The notes: generated from the letters alone by a model not told the origin. Counted from the stretch's first letter, positions 37,385-47,602 are shown. The stretch: 64,000 bases of DNA from Alteromonas sp. CI.11.F.A3 (GCF_032925565.1 NZ_CP136708.1:1302001-1366000); one strand, 5' to 3'. Made by a program: numbers and translations.

Positions 37385-38743
37385 ATGATTAGTGCGCAAG
37401 AATTTATCGCTCGTCAAGATAGGCTGTTGGCGCAATGTTTACCTAACAGTGTTTGTGTTATTCCGGCTGCGGGGCTAGTGACTCGAAGCCGAGATACTGA
37501 ATACCTGTTCAGACAAAACAGCGACTTTTGGTATTTAACTGGATTCGAAGAAGCTGACGCGTGGTTAATTTTGTCGAATCATCCACGCTATGGCGAAAGC
37601 TATCGGGCTATGGTGTGCTTACCCAAAGATAAAGACGCTGAAATTTGGCAAGGCAGACGTTTGGGTGCAGAAGCGGCACTAGCGCGCTTTAGCCTAGATG
37701 AAGCGTTTGAACTGTCTGAATTAGGCGATGCTTTGCTTGAATCACTTCAAGGCCAAGACCATCTTTATTTCGCCTTAGGTGAAAACGATAGCGCCGACGC
37801 ACAAGTTAATAGCGCCCTTGCTACTTTGCGTAATGCACCTAAAGAAGCCTTAGCACCTACTTCTATTACAGACGTTCGCCCCATTTTGCATGAAATGCGC
37901 GTGTTTAAATCGGCCTGTGAAGTCGCCATGATGAAAGCCGCGGCAGAAATTACGGCAAGTGCACATAAGCGCGCAATGCAATATGCAACACCTGGCTGCT
38001 TTGAGTATCAACTTGAAGCTGAACTTCATCATGAGTTTGCAATGGCAGGCGCTCGCGCACCGGCGTATAGCACGATAGTGGGCAGCGGTGAAAATGCCTG
38101 TATTTTGCATTACACCGAAAATTCATCTCAAACTAAAGACGGCGATTTAGTGCTTATTGACGCTGGCGCTGAATTTCAAGGTTACGCCGCTGACATTACC
38201 CGTACTTTTCCCGTTAATGGTAAATTTTCTGCGCCCCAAAAAGCAATTTACGAATTGGTATTAAAAGCGCAAGAAAGCGTGTTAGCTATGCTTGGCCCGG
38301 GTATCACGTTAACGGATGCCATGATGCATAGCGCTGAAGTGATTACTGAAGGTTTAGTCGCCCTTGGTGTATTGAAAGGTTCGGTAGCTGAAAATCTTGA
38401 CGACAAAGCATGGCAGCAATTTTATATGCACGGGCTTGGGCACTTTTTGGGTTTAGACGTGCACGATGTAGGAAACTACAAAATTAACGGTCAAGACCGC
38501 TTATTAAAACCTGGCATGGTGCTAACCGTAGAGCCGGGTATTTATATTGCCAGCGACAGCGATGTGCCAGAACAGTACAAAGGTATTGGCGTGCGTATTG
38601 AAGATGATGTTGTGGTTACCGCAACAGGCGTAGACATACTTACCGCAGACGTTCCTAAAACCGTGCAAGAGATCGAAGCGCTGATGCAAACAGCCAAAAA
38701 AGAAAGTAAGAAAGAGAGTACGAAAGAAGGTTCAAAAGCGTGA
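37385..38743 (+). CDS. pepP: Xaa-Pro aminopeptidase P
   Basis: 452 residues. An N-terminal creatinase-like domain (YLFRQNSDFWYLTGF) precedes an M24 pita-bread catalytic domain. Metal ligands are visible in VLIDAGAEFQGYAADITRTFPV (two Asp), HGLGHFLGLDVHDVG (His), VLTVEPGIY (Glu) and GVRIEDDVV (Glu). It removes N-terminal residues preceding proline. The C-terminal tail is Lys/Glu/Ser-rich. Its stop overlaps the ubiH GTG start, giving translational coupling. Confidence 0.95.
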   Translation: MISAQEFIARQDRLLAQCLPNSVCVIPAAGLVTRSRDTEYLFRQNSDFWYLTGFEEADAWLILSNHPRYGESYRAMVCLPKDKDAEIWQGRRLGAEAALARFSLDEAFELSELGDALLESLQGQDHLYFALGENDSADAQVNSALATLRNAPKEALAPTSITDVRPILHEMRVFKSACEVAMMKAAAEITASAHKRAMQYATPGCFEYQLEAELHHEFAMAGARAPAYSTIVGSGENACILHYTENSSQTKDGDLVLIDAGAEFQGYAADITRTFPVNGKFSAPQKAIYELVLKAQESVLAMLGPGITLTDAMMHSAEVITEGLVALGVLKGSVAENLDDKAWQQFYMHGLGHFLGLDVHDVGNYKINGQDRLLKPGMVLTVEPGIYIASDSDVPEQYKGIGVRIEDDVVVTATGVDILTADVPKTVQEIEALMQTAKKESKKESTKEGSKA

Positions 38744-39963
38744 ACCAGCAGGATGTAGTGATTGTAGGTGGCGGTATTGTAGGTTGCGTATTGGCGAAAG
38801 GCTTATCTGAACAAGCCGGCCTTTCGGTGACTTTGGTCGATGCAGCCAGCCCTTCGAATGCAGCTAGCTTGTCCAAGACAAGCAGCACTTTTAATCCGTT
38901 AACCGACACACGAGTAATCGCCCTTGCTAGACGCACAGTAAATGAATTAAACGCCATGGGGGTAGGCTTAGCTGAGCTTGCAAAGCAGAACCAAGGCAAA
39001 ATTGAACACATTGAAGTAAGTGATAAAGGTGGTATTGGCCTAACGAATTTATCGTGCAGTGAATTTGGTATTAACACCTTTGGTCAAGTGGTGTCGCTAA
39101 GTGCACTTACCCATAAAGTGATGACGCAAAGTAAGCAGTATCAACACATTGCGCCAGCCACGGTTACTGACTTAAAACGCGAAACTGATGCAACGGTAGT
39201 TACGCTTGATAACGGCAGCACCATTAATGCAAAGCTGCTGGTAATTGCCGATGGCGGCCGCTCTTCACTTGCCCAGCAAGTAGGGCTTACTCGCCACACT
39301 GATAACTACGAACAAGTGGCTATTATTTTCAATGCCCATACTAGCGAGCCTCATCTCAATAAAGCCTACGAGCGTTTCACCAAAAATGGCCCCGTAGCGT
39401 TTTTGCCTTTCGACAGCGAAATAAACGGGCATGTGGCGAAAGGAAACGGGTTCTCGGTAGTATGGACGGTTGCAAAAGATCACGCGGAATCACTTATTCA
39501 ACTTAGCCCTGAAGCCTTTATTCATCGGTTACAGCAAGAATTTGGTTACAGGCAGGGGCAAATTACCGCAATCAGCGAATTAGCCAGCTATCCACTAGCC
39601 TTGAGTTACACCGATTCATTAACCGCGCACCGTGCAGTAGTAGTAGGTAATGCTGCCCAAGCATTGCACCCCATTGCGGGGCAAGGGTTTAACCTTGGCC
39701 TTCGAGATATTATTACGCTGGTAAATACGCTGAAAGGCGTGACCGATCCCGGAGAATTTAACGTACTCAACGAATACGCTACTAAGCGTAACAAGGACAG
39801 AGCCGCCACCATTACTTTGACCGACACGTTAGTACGTACGTTTTCAAATCGCCATTTTCCGCTAGTGGCTGCAAGAAACATGGCACTGACTGCATTAAAT
39901 ATGATGCCAGCGGCCAAACGTGCTTTTGTGCAGCAAACCACCGGATATGGGCGCAGCGCTTAA
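38740..39963 (+). CDS. ubiH: 2-octaprenyl-6-methoxyphenol hydroxylase UbiH
   Basis: 407 residues, a class A flavin monooxygenase of ubiquinone synthesis. The N-terminal FAD motif is VIVGGGIVGCVLA, the DTRVIALARR segment and ADGGRSSLAQQVG (DG motif) follow, and GNAAQALHPIAGQGFNLGLRD is the second FAD motif. GTG start 38740 overlaps the pepP stop by four bases. Order pepP-ubiH-ubiI distinguishes it from UbiF. The first 60 residues carry a Ser/Thr/Asn-rich insertion (PSNAASLSKTSSTFNP) after the Rossmann start. Confidence 0.93.
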   Translation: MNQQDVVIVGGGIVGCVLAKGLSEQAGLSVTLVDAASPSNAASLSKTSSTFNPLTDTRVIALARRTVNELNAMGVGLAELAKQNQGKIEHIEVSDKGGIGLTNLSCSEFGINTFGQVVSLSALTHKVMTQSKQYQHIAPATVTDLKRETDATVVTLDNGSTINAKLLVIADGGRSSLAQQVGLTRHTDNYEQVAIIFNAHTSEPHLNKAYERFTKNGPVAFLPFDSEINGHVAKGNGFSVVWTVAKDHAESLIQLSPEAFIHRLQQEFGYRQGQITAISELASYPLALSYTDSLTAHRAVVVGNAAQALHPIAGQGFNLGLRDIITLVNTLKGVTDPGEFNVLNEYATKRNKDRAATITLTDTLVRTFSNRHFPLVAARNMALTALNMMPAAKRAFVQQTTGYGRSA

Positions 39964-39986
39964 GTGATATAGTTAAGCTATGCGCG

Positions 39987-40050
39987 AATAGGTAGCACCA
40001 TAAATAGGTAGCACCATAAATAGATAGCACCATAAATAGATAACACCATA
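39987..40050. repeat. Tandem repeat, four 16-bp units
   Basis: Four consecutive copies of AATAGGTAGCACCATA (units 3 and 4 differ by one and two bases) lie between ubiH and ubiI. The unit count may vary between strains. Confidence 0.93.
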
Positions 40051-40105
40051 GTAGAGTTTGGATTAATAGTTGTAAGCAGCATAAATAGAAAATAAGAGAG
40101 CCGAT

Positions 40106-41335
40106 ATGCAACATGCCGATATCGCCATTGTAGGCGGTGGAATAGTAGGGTTAACCCTGGCCGTAGCGCTTAAAGACGCCCCGTGCCGCATCGCTATTAT
40201 AAATAAAGGCTCTATAGACCAGCCTCTTGGCGACAAACCAGGCGCACGTGTAAGCGCCATTAATCAGGCCAATATTAACGCGTTAAAAAAAGCCGATGTT
40301 TGGCAGCATATTGATGAAAGCAGAGCCAACCCGTATAACGCGATGCACGTATGGGATAAAGACAGCTTCGGTGATATTCACTTTGCTGGTAACGATACTC
40401 ACTTTGTGGATAACGGCACTCACTTCGTGGGTAACGATACTGGGGGAGGGGAGCTTGAAAGCGATACCTTGGGCGTTATCATTGAGAATCAGGCGTTAAT
40501 AAATGGCTTAGCTCATTCGGTATTAAAGCAAGAAAACGTTGTGGTAATTGATACCACTATAGAGCGCGTATTAAGTAGCCCGCAGCAAAATATGCTAATG
40601 CTAGAAAATGGCGATGCGCTATCGTGCAGATTATTAGTGGGCGCCGATGGCGCTAATTCCTTCGTGCGCAAACACGCTAACTTTCCTATTACATTCCGCG
40701 ATTACGAACACACCGCCATTGTTGCTAATATTCGTACTCAGCAACCTCATGAAAACGTGGCGCGCCAAGCGTTTACGCCAACAGGGCCGTTAGCCTTATT
40801 ACCTATGCGCGACTCTAACGTGTGCTCTATTGTGTGGTCGCAAACCCCCGATGCGGCCAAAACGTTGCAAGAGTATTCCGATAGCAAATTTTGTAATGCG
40901 CTAGTAGCAGCAAGCAATAATGCATTAGGTCCTGTAACGTTAGAAACCTCTAGAACTGCATTTCCACTTACTATGCGCTATGCCCGTGAATGGGCCAAAG
41001 ACGGCGTTGTGCTGGTGGGCGATGCTGCCCATACTATTCACCCACTTGCAGGGCAGGGCGCTAATTTAGGCATGCAAGACGCATTAGCATTGGCCGCATT
41101 ATTAGGCACCCTGCTAGAAGCACAAAAAGACATAGGCCAGCTTCGCTACTTGCGCCCTTACGAACGAGCGCGTAAAACCGAAGCAATGAAAATGATTGCC
41201 GCTATGGATGGGTTTAAATTCCTATTCGCTGGCAACGACCCCCTTAAAAAGTTGATTCGCGGTGTCGGCCTAGCCGCTACCGACAAACTTGGCGCGGTTA
41301 AACAGGCATTTGTTAGCCACGCAATGGGTTTGTAA
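40106..41335 (+). CDS. ubiI: 2-octaprenylphenol hydroxylase UbiI (VisC)
   Basis: 409 residues and a paralogue of UbiH. It shows IAIVGGGIVGLTLAVAL, GARVSAINQANINAL, VGADGANSFVRKHA and the second FAD motif GDAAHTIHPLAGQGANLGMQD. It hydroxylates the ubiquinone precursor ring at C5. Between the substrate-domain strands MHVWDKDSFGDI and GVIIENQAL there is an in-frame insertion made of a 7-residue unit repeated three times (HFAGNDT, HFVDNGT, HFVGNDT). A GAGAG ribosome site precedes ATG 40106. Confidence 0.94.
   Translation: MQHADIAIVGGGIVGLTLAVALKDAPCRIAIINKGSIDQPLGDKPGARVSAINQANINALKKADVWQHIDESRANPYNAMHVWDKDSFGDIHFAGNDTHFVDNGTHFVGNDTGGGELESDTLGVIIENQALINGLAHSVLKQENVVVIDTTIERVLSSPQQNMLMLENGDALSCRLLVGADGANSFVRKHANFPITFRDYEHTAIVANIRTQQPHENVARQAFTPTGPLALLPMRDSNVCSIVWSQTPDAAKTLQEYSDSKFCNALVAASNNALGPVTLETSRTAFPLTMRYAREWAKDGVVLVGDAAHTIHPLAGQGANLGMQDALALAALLGTLLEAQKDIGQLRYLRPYERARKTEAMKMIAAMDGFKFLFAGNDPLKKLIRGVGLAATDKLGAVKQAFVSHAMGL
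40379..40441 (+). repeat. Coding minisatellite, three 21-bp units inside ubiI
   Basis: Three adjacent 21-base units, each starting CACTT(T/C)G and ending AACG-(A/G)-(T/C)ACT-like, encode HFAGNDT-HFVDNGT-HFVGNDT. The reading frame is kept. Confidence 0.85.
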
Positions 41336-41463
41336 ATACAAGTTCACCTTTATCGATTTCAAATTGGCTGCAAATAAGAGCAGCCAAATGCACCTCAATC
41401 ATTGAGCTAGGCGCTTTATAACGATACTCTTAAGCTATCCGTTTTATAAAAGCGCCTAAATTA

Positions 41464-43161
41464 ATGATAATTCAACAATTTATTCAGAAAGTCGCCTTTT
41501 CATCTTTGATGGCGATCTGCACTTCACTTTCTTTTTCCGTTTTAGCTAACGCAGAAATAGCAGCTTCTAAGAGCGGCGATCCCGCACAAACTATCGGTAT
41601 CACCGCTAGCATTACTGATGCCGATTTAGACCTATACCGCACTCATGTAAGTACCTTAGCAAGCGACAAGTTTGAAGGCCGCGGGCCCTTGTCAGCTGGC
41701 GAAACCCTTACCGTTAACTATCTGGTTGAAGCCTACAAAGCCCTTGGGTTAAAACCCGCTTTTGGCGATAGCTACACCCAGCCTGTGCCATTGGCAAAAA
41801 TTACGCCCTCGAGTGATATGGCGCTAACGTTGGGCCAGCACACCTTTGCCGGTGGCAGTGCATTTACCGCTAGAACCCAACGAATAGTTAAAGATATTAC
41901 ATTAAAAAATAGCGATGTTATTTTTGTGGGGTATGGCATTAATGCCCCTGAATATAATTGGAATGACTACGCGGGATTAGACGTAAAAGGAAAAACGGTG
42001 GTCATGCTAGTAAACGACCCCGGTTTTGCCTCAAAAGACCCTGATTTATTTCAAGGTAATGCCATGACTTATTATGGACGCTGGACATACAAATACGAAG
42101 AAGCGGCTCGCCAAGGCGCTGAAGCGGTATTTATTGTTCACGAAACCATGCCAGCAGGTTATGGCTGGGGCGTAGTTGAAAATTCGAATTCAAATACCAA
42201 GTTTACTTTAGTGGATAACAATAAAAACTTGTCTCAAGTTGGCGTAATGGGATGGTTACACCTCAATACAGCACGTACTGTATTTGAACAAGCTGGGCTA
42301 GATTACGCCACGCTTAAAGAGCAAGCATCAGCGCCTGGGTTCAAAGCTATTCCTATGAATGTAAAGGCTTCGTTGACCTTTTCAAATACCATCACGCATG
42401 CTCAATCACAAAACGTAGCAGCCATTTTGCCTGGCGCGTCTGCACCTGATGAGTGGGTAATGTTACACGCCCATTGGGATCATCTGGGTAAAAGTGAGAA
42501 AAACGGCAAAACGGTGATTTATAATGGCGCGGTAGACAATGCCTCAGGTGTGGCAGGTGTGCTAACCCTGGCCAATAGTTTGGTAGCAAAAAGCAAGCAA
42601 ACACCGTTTGAACGCACCTTAATGTTCAGTGCGTTTACTGCTGAGGAAACCGGCTTGTTGGGGGCTGAACACTTTGCCAAAAATCCGCCTATTCCAACTG
42701 CTAAAATGGTGGCGTTTTTAAATATAGACGGCATGAACGTGAACAATGCGGTTGATTACATTTTACAGTACGGCGAAGGCTATTCTTCACTAGAAGATGA
42801 TTTGCGTACAGGAGCGGCTGCACAAGGACGTTCGGTTAAACTGGATCCACGCCCACAAAATGGTCTGTTCTTTCGGTCTGATCATTTCGCGCTTGCCCGC
42901 CAAGGTGTGCCTTCGTTATTGTTTATGAGCTTAGGCGATACAGACCCTAACTTCATTGCTAAACGCTACCACAAAGCCGATGATGATTACCTACCAAGTT
43001 GGTCTTTGGGCGGAGTGCAGCAAGACTTAGCCTTAATTGGCACTATGATGTCAGATTTAGCGAACAGCCAACAATGGCCGGTTTGGAAACGAGACTCTGA
43101 TTTCAAGAAAAAACGTGAATTGGATACCGCCGCGGCCAACGCATCAGATGCGGTTCAGTAA
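41464..43161 (+). CDS. Secreted M28-family aminopeptidase with PA domain
   Basis: 565 residues. An N-terminal signal peptide (cleavage near VLANA) indicates export. A protease-associated insertion (about 140-260, DVIFVGYGINAPEYNWNDYAG) precedes the M28 zinc peptidase domain with HAHWDHLG, GAVDNASGVAGV, AFTAEETGLLGAEHF and SDHFALARQGVPSLLF, which together give the two-zinc site. It probably degrades peptides in the periplasm or medium. It stands alone 128 bases after ubiI. Confidence 0.92.
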   Translation: MIIQQFIQKVAFSSLMAICTSLSFSVLANAEIAASKSGDPAQTIGITASITDADLDLYRTHVSTLASDKFEGRGPLSAGETLTVNYLVEAYKALGLKPAFGDSYTQPVPLAKITPSSDMALTLGQHTFAGGSAFTARTQRIVKDITLKNSDVIFVGYGINAPEYNWNDYAGLDVKGKTVVMLVNDPGFASKDPDLFQGNAMTYYGRWTYKYEEAARQGAEAVFIVHETMPAGYGWGVVENSNSNTKFTLVDNNKNLSQVGVMGWLHLNTARTVFEQAGLDYATLKEQASAPGFKAIPMNVKASLTFSNTITHAQSQNVAAILPGASAPDEWVMLHAHWDHLGKSEKNGKTVIYNGAVDNASGVAGVLTLANSLVAKSKQTPFERTLMFSAFTAEETGLLGAEHFAKNPPIPTAKMVAFLNIDGMNVNNAVDYILQYGEGYSSLEDDLRTGAAAQGRSVKLDPRPQNGLFFRSDHFALARQGVPSLLFMSLGDTDPNFIAKRYHKADDDYLPSWSLGGVQQDLALIGTMMSDLANSQQWPVWKRDSDFKKKRELDTAAANASDAVQ

Positions 43162-43247
43162 GCGTAGATTCAGTATGTGTGTATATACACGTACATCTGG
43201 TAATGCCTGTAACACGAAGTTAGCAACAAAAAAGCGAATCTATATCG

Positions 43248-44123
43248 ATGAACTGGGTCTTTTACACCCTAGGCGCGGTAGTCTTACAAACCGTTCGTAA
43301 TGCCCTGCAAAGCAAACTTAGCACCCACGTAGATACCGTGGGTGTAACGCTTTCTCGGTTTCTATTCGCGCCACCTATTGCCCTTATTTACGTGGTGGCG
43401 CTGCATACAACATCGCCACAGCAGATACCTAGCTTTAGCCACGCTTTTATGATTATGGTTTTACTCGCTTCGGTGCTGCAAATAGCTGCCACGGCATTTA
43501 TGGTTATGCTGTTCAAACAAAAGAACTTTGCCATAGGTGCAGGACTAGCTAAAAGTGAAGCGCTGGTAGCCGCTGTGCTGGGTATGCTTTTCTTTGGTAG
43601 CTATTTAACCTTGCTTGGTTGGATAGGCATTGGTATCGGAGCCGTGGCCGTCTTTGTATTAAGTAGCGGGAATAGGGCTAAAGGCTTAAGCTTAAAAACC
43701 CTAATGATAGGGATAGCGTGCGGAACGTGCTTTGCACTTACCTCGTTATTCGTAAGAGAGGCCAGTCATATGCTTGCCATGCCATTTGTGCATGGAGCCG
43801 CATGGGTGCTTTTATGGGTGCTATGTACACAAGCCATTGGGTTAAGTACGTATATACTCTTTACTAATCCAAATGTTTTTAAGCAGCTATTTGACCGATT
43901 CACCCATACGTTGGTGATCAGTACGATAAGCTGCCTAGGATCTATATGCTGGTTTACTGCTATGGCACTTCAGCATGTCGCTTTGGTGAAAACATTAGGT
44001 CAATTAGAAGTATTGTTAACCCTATTGTTAGCGCACTATTGGCTTAAACATAAAGTGACTGTTCAGGAAATAGCTGGCTTATTCTTAATTGCGATTGCCG
44101 CAGTGCTTGTTATGTGGGCGTAG
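43248..44123 (+). CDS. EamA/DMT-superfamily membrane transporter
   Basis: 291 residues with about ten hydrophobic segments in two EamA repeats, each ending in the typical re-entrant pattern (GAGLAKSEALVAAVLGMLFFG and KTLGQLEVLLTLLLAHYWL). It is an inner-membrane drug/metabolite transporter; the substrate is unknown. The start ATG 43248 gives MNWVFYTLGAVVLQT. It ends 38 bases before the M24 peptidase gene on the same strand. Confidence 0.87.
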   Translation: MNWVFYTLGAVVLQTVRNALQSKLSTHVDTVGVTLSRFLFAPPIALIYVVALHTTSPQQIPSFSHAFMIMVLLASVLQIAATAFMVMLFKQKNFAIGAGLAKSEALVAAVLGMLFFGSYLTLLGWIGIGIGAVAVFVLSSGNRAKGLSLKTLMIGIACGTCFALTSLFVREASHMLAMPFVHGAAWVLLWVLCTQAIGLSTYILFTNPNVFKQLFDRFTHTLVISTISCLGSICWFTAMALQHVALVKTLGQLEVLLTLLLAHYWLKHKVTVQEIAGLFLIAIAAVLVMWA

Positions 44124-44161
44124 ACAAAGCCTTTACCACGTTTATTACTAAAGGAATAATA

Positions 44162-45460
44162 ATGAAAAAACGCGATTTTCTTCGACTTTCAGGCGCGGCA
44201 GCATTAGCTCCTTTGGCGTTAACGCCACTGACCAGCCTTGCCGCTGCCAATGCAACAGGTAGCACTAAAGGCAATTCGTTATCGTTACAGCCAATTACCT
44301 CAAGCGTTTCTCCTATTACCAACGCCGAGCGCGAAGCGCGAATTAAAAAGGCGCAGTCGTTAATGGCCGAAAATGATATGGCAGCAATGATAATAGAGCC
44401 GGGTGCAGCCATGGATTACTTCTCGGGTATTCAGTGGTGGCGAAGCGAGCGACTCACCGCGTTAGTTATACCGCAAAAAGGTGAGGTTGGTGTGGTAACG
44501 CCTTATTTTGAGCAACCCAGTGTTTTGGAAAGCTTGAAAGTAGGCGACGATGTTCGCGTATGGCAGGAACACGAAAGCCCCTTTGATGTGGTTGCCAGCA
44601 TTTTGAAATCTCGCGGTATTACCAAAGGCAATATTGGCTTTGAAAGCAGCGTTCGCTACTTTGTGGTTACAGGGGTAACTAACGCACTGCCTAATATGAA
44701 TATTGTGGCGGCAGAGCCGGTTACTCGCGGCTGTAGAATGTATAAAACCACCGCCGAGCTAACCTTGATGCATAAGGCGAATGAAGTAACGCTTCGTGCT
44801 TACGAGTATGTATTTAGTCAGCTAGAAATCGGCATGAGCCAAACGCACGTGAAAAGCTTGATGAAAAGTGCACAACAGCAGCTCGGCGGCAGCAGCCCTT
44901 GGTGTTTAGCATTATTCAACGATGCCAGTGCGTACCCGCATGGCACTAATGCAAAACAAACCATTAGTGAAGGCTCAGTAATATTGCTCGACAGTGGTTG
45001 TAGCGTTCATGGGTATCAATCTGACATTAGCCGCACCTTAGTGTTTGGCAAAGCCTCGCAAAAGGTAGTAGATGTATGGAATACCGTGCGAGAAGGCCAA
45101 AACGTTGCATTTGCGGCGGCTAAAGTAGGTACGGCTGCGGGCAAAGTAGACGATGCGGTGCGCGCTTATTATGTTACCCAAGGCTACGATAAAGACTATG
45201 CTCTACCTGGTTTAAGCCACCGTACCGGCCACGGTATTGGAATGGAAGGACATGAAAGTGTGAACTTTGTGCGCGGCGAAACCACGCCACTTAACAAAGG
45301 CATGTGCTTTTCGAACGAACCCGGCTTGTACATACCCGGCAAATTCGGCGTTCGCCTAGAAGATTGCCTATACATGACAGACAAAGGGCCGGCTTATTTC
45401 ACCGAGCCGCCAGAAAGCATTGAAAAGCCGTTAGGGCGTTTAGTGCCATTAAGCGCATAG
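44162..45460 (+). CDS. Exported M24-family metallopeptidase (Xaa-Pro dipeptidase-like)
   Basis: 432 residues from ATG 44162, preceded by AAGGA. The frame is open to 44114 but overlaps the transporter. The N terminus KKRDFLRLSGAAALAPLAL resembles a Tat signal with KR in place of the canonical RR. The M24 metal site is visible in LLDSGCSVHGYQSDISRTLV, HRTGHGIGMEGHE, NEPGLYIPG and GVRLEDCLY. A periplasmic peptidase role is likely. It follows the transporter closely and may be co-transcribed. Confidence 0.91.
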   Translation: MKKRDFLRLSGAAALAPLALTPLTSLAAANATGSTKGNSLSLQPITSSVSPITNAEREARIKKAQSLMAENDMAAMIIEPGAAMDYFSGIQWWRSERLTALVIPQKGEVGVVTPYFEQPSVLESLKVGDDVRVWQEHESPFDVVASILKSRGITKGNIGFESSVRYFVVTGVTNALPNMNIVAAEPVTRGCRMYKTTAELTLMHKANEVTLRAYEYVFSQLEIGMSQTHVKSLMKSAQQQLGGSSPWCLALFNDASAYPHGTNAKQTISEGSVILLDSGCSVHGYQSDISRTLVFGKASQKVVDVWNTVREGQNVAFAAAKVGTAAGKVDDAVRAYYVTQGYDKDYALPGLSHRTGHGIGMEGHESVNFVRGETTPLNKGMCFSNEPGLYIPGKFGVRLEDCLYMTDKGPAYFTEPPESIEKPLGRLVPLSA

Positions 45461-45504
45461 CCCTTAAATGCGTAGCGCCTACATTTTTATCGAAGTTTAG
45501 GCGC

Positions 45505-46359
45505 TTACGCGCTGTTTTTTAATCTTGATGTAATAAACTCTGCCAACGTTTTACTAATAACGGGGTGTTGGGTGTCTTGGTTAAATAAACAAATATTCAC
45601 TCTGCCTAGCTTTGGCAGTTTAGGGTGATTAAGGGGCGATACGTTTTGCGGCAAACTGGAACGGGCAAGGGCGGTAATGCCTAAGCCTTGTTGAATAGCG
45701 GCCACTAGGCCACTTAAGTCTGCGTTGGTGTAGGTAATTTTCCAAGCAAAGGTTTGCTGCTTTAATTGTTCTATAACGCGGCTTCGGTACATACAACCAT
45801 CAGGGGCAAGTACCAGCGAAATATTGTCACCTACAAACGGGCGGGTGGTATCACCTACCCATACTATTTCATCCTCTAAAACCACTTCCCCTTCAGTATC
45901 TTCATTAGGGTTTACCAGCGCTAAAATTAAATCGAAGTGATCGCGCTGGCTAGGGTGCAGTAAGTCGCGGCTAAGAGATGAGGTAACTTCAAGGGATACA
46001 TCTGGGTAGCGGTTAGAAAATTCACCAATAAGCCCAGGTAGTAGCGTTGATGCAAATTCGTTGGGAATACCCAAGCGTAAACGGCCGCTTAATGGCGCTG
46101 GGATCAGGCTTTTAAAGATGTTGTCGTTAAGCTCTAGTAGTTCCTTTGCTTTAGGATAAAGCCAATTACCATCGGCGCTAGGTAAGTGTCGTTGCCCTAC
46201 TTTGGTAAACAGTTTTCGCTCTAGTTGGGTTTCTAGCTTTTTAATTTGTAGGCTGATGGCTGGCTGAGAGCGACCCAAAAAGTCACCCGCTTTAGCATAG
46301 CCGCCAAGCTCTATTACACTGACAAAGGTGCGCAAATTATCTAGCGACAGCTGCTTCAT
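45505..46359 (-). CDS. LysR-family transcriptional regulator
   Basis: 284 residues with the N-terminal helix-turn-helix GGYAKAGDFLGRSQPAISLQ and a LysR effector domain starting at about residue 90 (GRLRLGIPNEFASTLLPGL). It is divergent from gcvT across a 137-base gap, but it does not look like GcvA, so control of the gcv genes is only a possibility. The convergent M24 peptidase gene ends 44 bases away. Confidence 0.9.
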   Translation of the reverse strand: MKQLSLDNLRTFVSVIELGGYAKAGDFLGRSQPAISLQIKKLETQLERKLFTKVGQRHLPSADGNWLYPKAKELLELNDNIFKSLIPAPLSGRLRLGIPNEFASTLLPGLIGEFSNRYPDVSLEVTSSLSRDLLHPSQRDHFDLILALVNPNEDTEGEVVLEDEIVWVGDTTRPFVGDNISLVLAPDGCMYRSRVIEQLKQQTFAWKITYTNADLSGLVAAIQQGLGITALARSSLPQNVSPLNHPKLPKLGRVNICLFNQDTQHPVISKTLAEFITSRLKNSA

Positions 46360-46496
46360 TAAGATTTGAATTCCTGATGTAGTAAATCGTATACATTACC
46401 TTTATAAATGTATTGATAAGAATTTTCAATTTGTTGTGTGTTATTTCACTCACTATACTCGATAGCGTTTTCTACCCTTACCTAAGAGAAAGTGGA

Positions 46497-47576
46497 ATGT
46501 CTAACACCACCGCCCTACATGCAAAGCACCTAGAATCTGGTGCCAAAATGGTTGATTTCTTTGGCTGGGATATGCCAATTAACTATGGTTCTCAAATAGA
46601 AGAGCATCACGCTGTTCGCCAAGATGCGGGCATGTTCGATGTGTCGCACATGACCATCGTTGATGTAAAAGGCACACAAGCTAAAGCATACCTTCAACAC
46701 CTTCTTGCAAACGACGTTGCTAAACTTCAAGTAAAAGGCAAAGCGCTATACAGCGGCATGCTTAATGAAGAAGGCGGCGTGGTAGACGATTTAATCGTGT
46801 ATTACTTCGATGAAACTAATTATCGTCTAGTAGTGAATTCAGCCACACGCGAAAAAGACATGAACTGGCTAAATAGCAACGCCGAAGGTTTCGACGTATC
46901 TATTACCGAACGCCCAGAGTTCGCCATGATTGCTGTGCAAGGCCCCAACGCCAAAGAAAAAGCCGCTACGCTTTTCAGCGCTGCACAAAAAGAAGCAGTT
47001 GCAGGCATGAAGCCATTCTTTGGCGTACAAGCTGAAGATTTGTTCATTGCTACTACGGGTTACACCGGTGAAGCAGGCTACGAAATTATGGTGCCTACCG
47101 CGCAAGCAGCCAGCTTCTGGCAAGACTTGTTAGACGCAGGCGTGAAACCGTGTGGTTTAGGTGCACGTGACACCCTTCGTTTAGAAGCAGGCATGAACTT
47201 GTACGGCCAAGATATGGATGAAACTGTATCACCACTAGCCGCAAACATGGGCTGGACTATTACGTGGGAACCAGCAGAGCGTAACTTTGTTGGCCGCAGC
47301 GCACTAGAAGCACAGCGTGCAGCCGGTACCGACAAGTTAGTTGGCCTAGTAATGACAGATAAAGGCGTGTTGCGCCACGGTCAAAAAATTAAAACCGAAA
47401 GCGGCGAAGGCGTTATTACCTCGGGCACATTTTCACCTACGTTAGGTCATTCTGTCGCGTTAGCACGCGTACCTTCAGATGTAGGCGAAACGGTTGAGGT
47501 GGAAATGCGCAAAAAGTGGGTTACAGTAAAAGTGGTTAAGCCCTCCTTTGTTCGCAACGGAAAAAGTGTTTTATAA
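46497..47576 (+). CDS. gcvT: Glycine cleavage system T protein (aminomethyltransferase)
   Basis: 359 residues from ATG 46497 ([13 protein letters not shown]), close to E. coli GcvT (364). The frame is open to 46413 but the extension is not conserved. Conserved parts are [38 protein letters not shown] and [19 protein letters not shown], the folate-binding region. It transfers the aminomethyl carbon to tetrahydrofolate. No glycine riboswitch is visible upstream. gcvH follows after 26 bases. Confidence 0.96.
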   Translation: MSNTTALHAKHLESGAKMVDFFGWDMPINYGSQIEEHHAVRQDAGMFDVSHMTIVDVKGTQAKAYLQHLLANDVAKLQVKGKALYSGMLNEEGGVVDDLIVYYFDETNYRLVVNSATREKDMNWLNSNAEGFDVSITERPEFAMIAVQGPNAKEKAATLFSAAQKEAVAGMKPFFGVQAEDLFIATTGYTGEAGYEIMVPTAQAASFWQDLLDAGVKPCGLGARDTLRLEAGMNLYGQDMDETVSPLAANMGWTITWEPAERNFVGRSALEAQRAAGTDKLVGLVMTDKGVLRHGQKIKTESGEGVITSGTFSPTLGHSVALARVPSDVGETVEVEMRKKWVTVKVVKPSFVRNGKSVL

Positions 47577-47602
47577 GTTAACAGAGAATAACAGGAACGA
47601 TT

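Noticed and set aside
39987..40050. CRISPR-like array
   Set aside because: The four 16-bp units are directly adjacent without spacers, so this is a plain tandem repeat.
45505..46359. Assignment of the LysR gene as gcvA
   Set aside because: Divergence from gcvT is suggestive, but the protein does not show GcvA-specific sequence features that I can recognise.
46360..46496. Glycine riboswitch upstream of gcvT
   Set aside because: The 137-base gap is AT-rich and shows none of the conserved GGAGAG-type paired aptamer elements.
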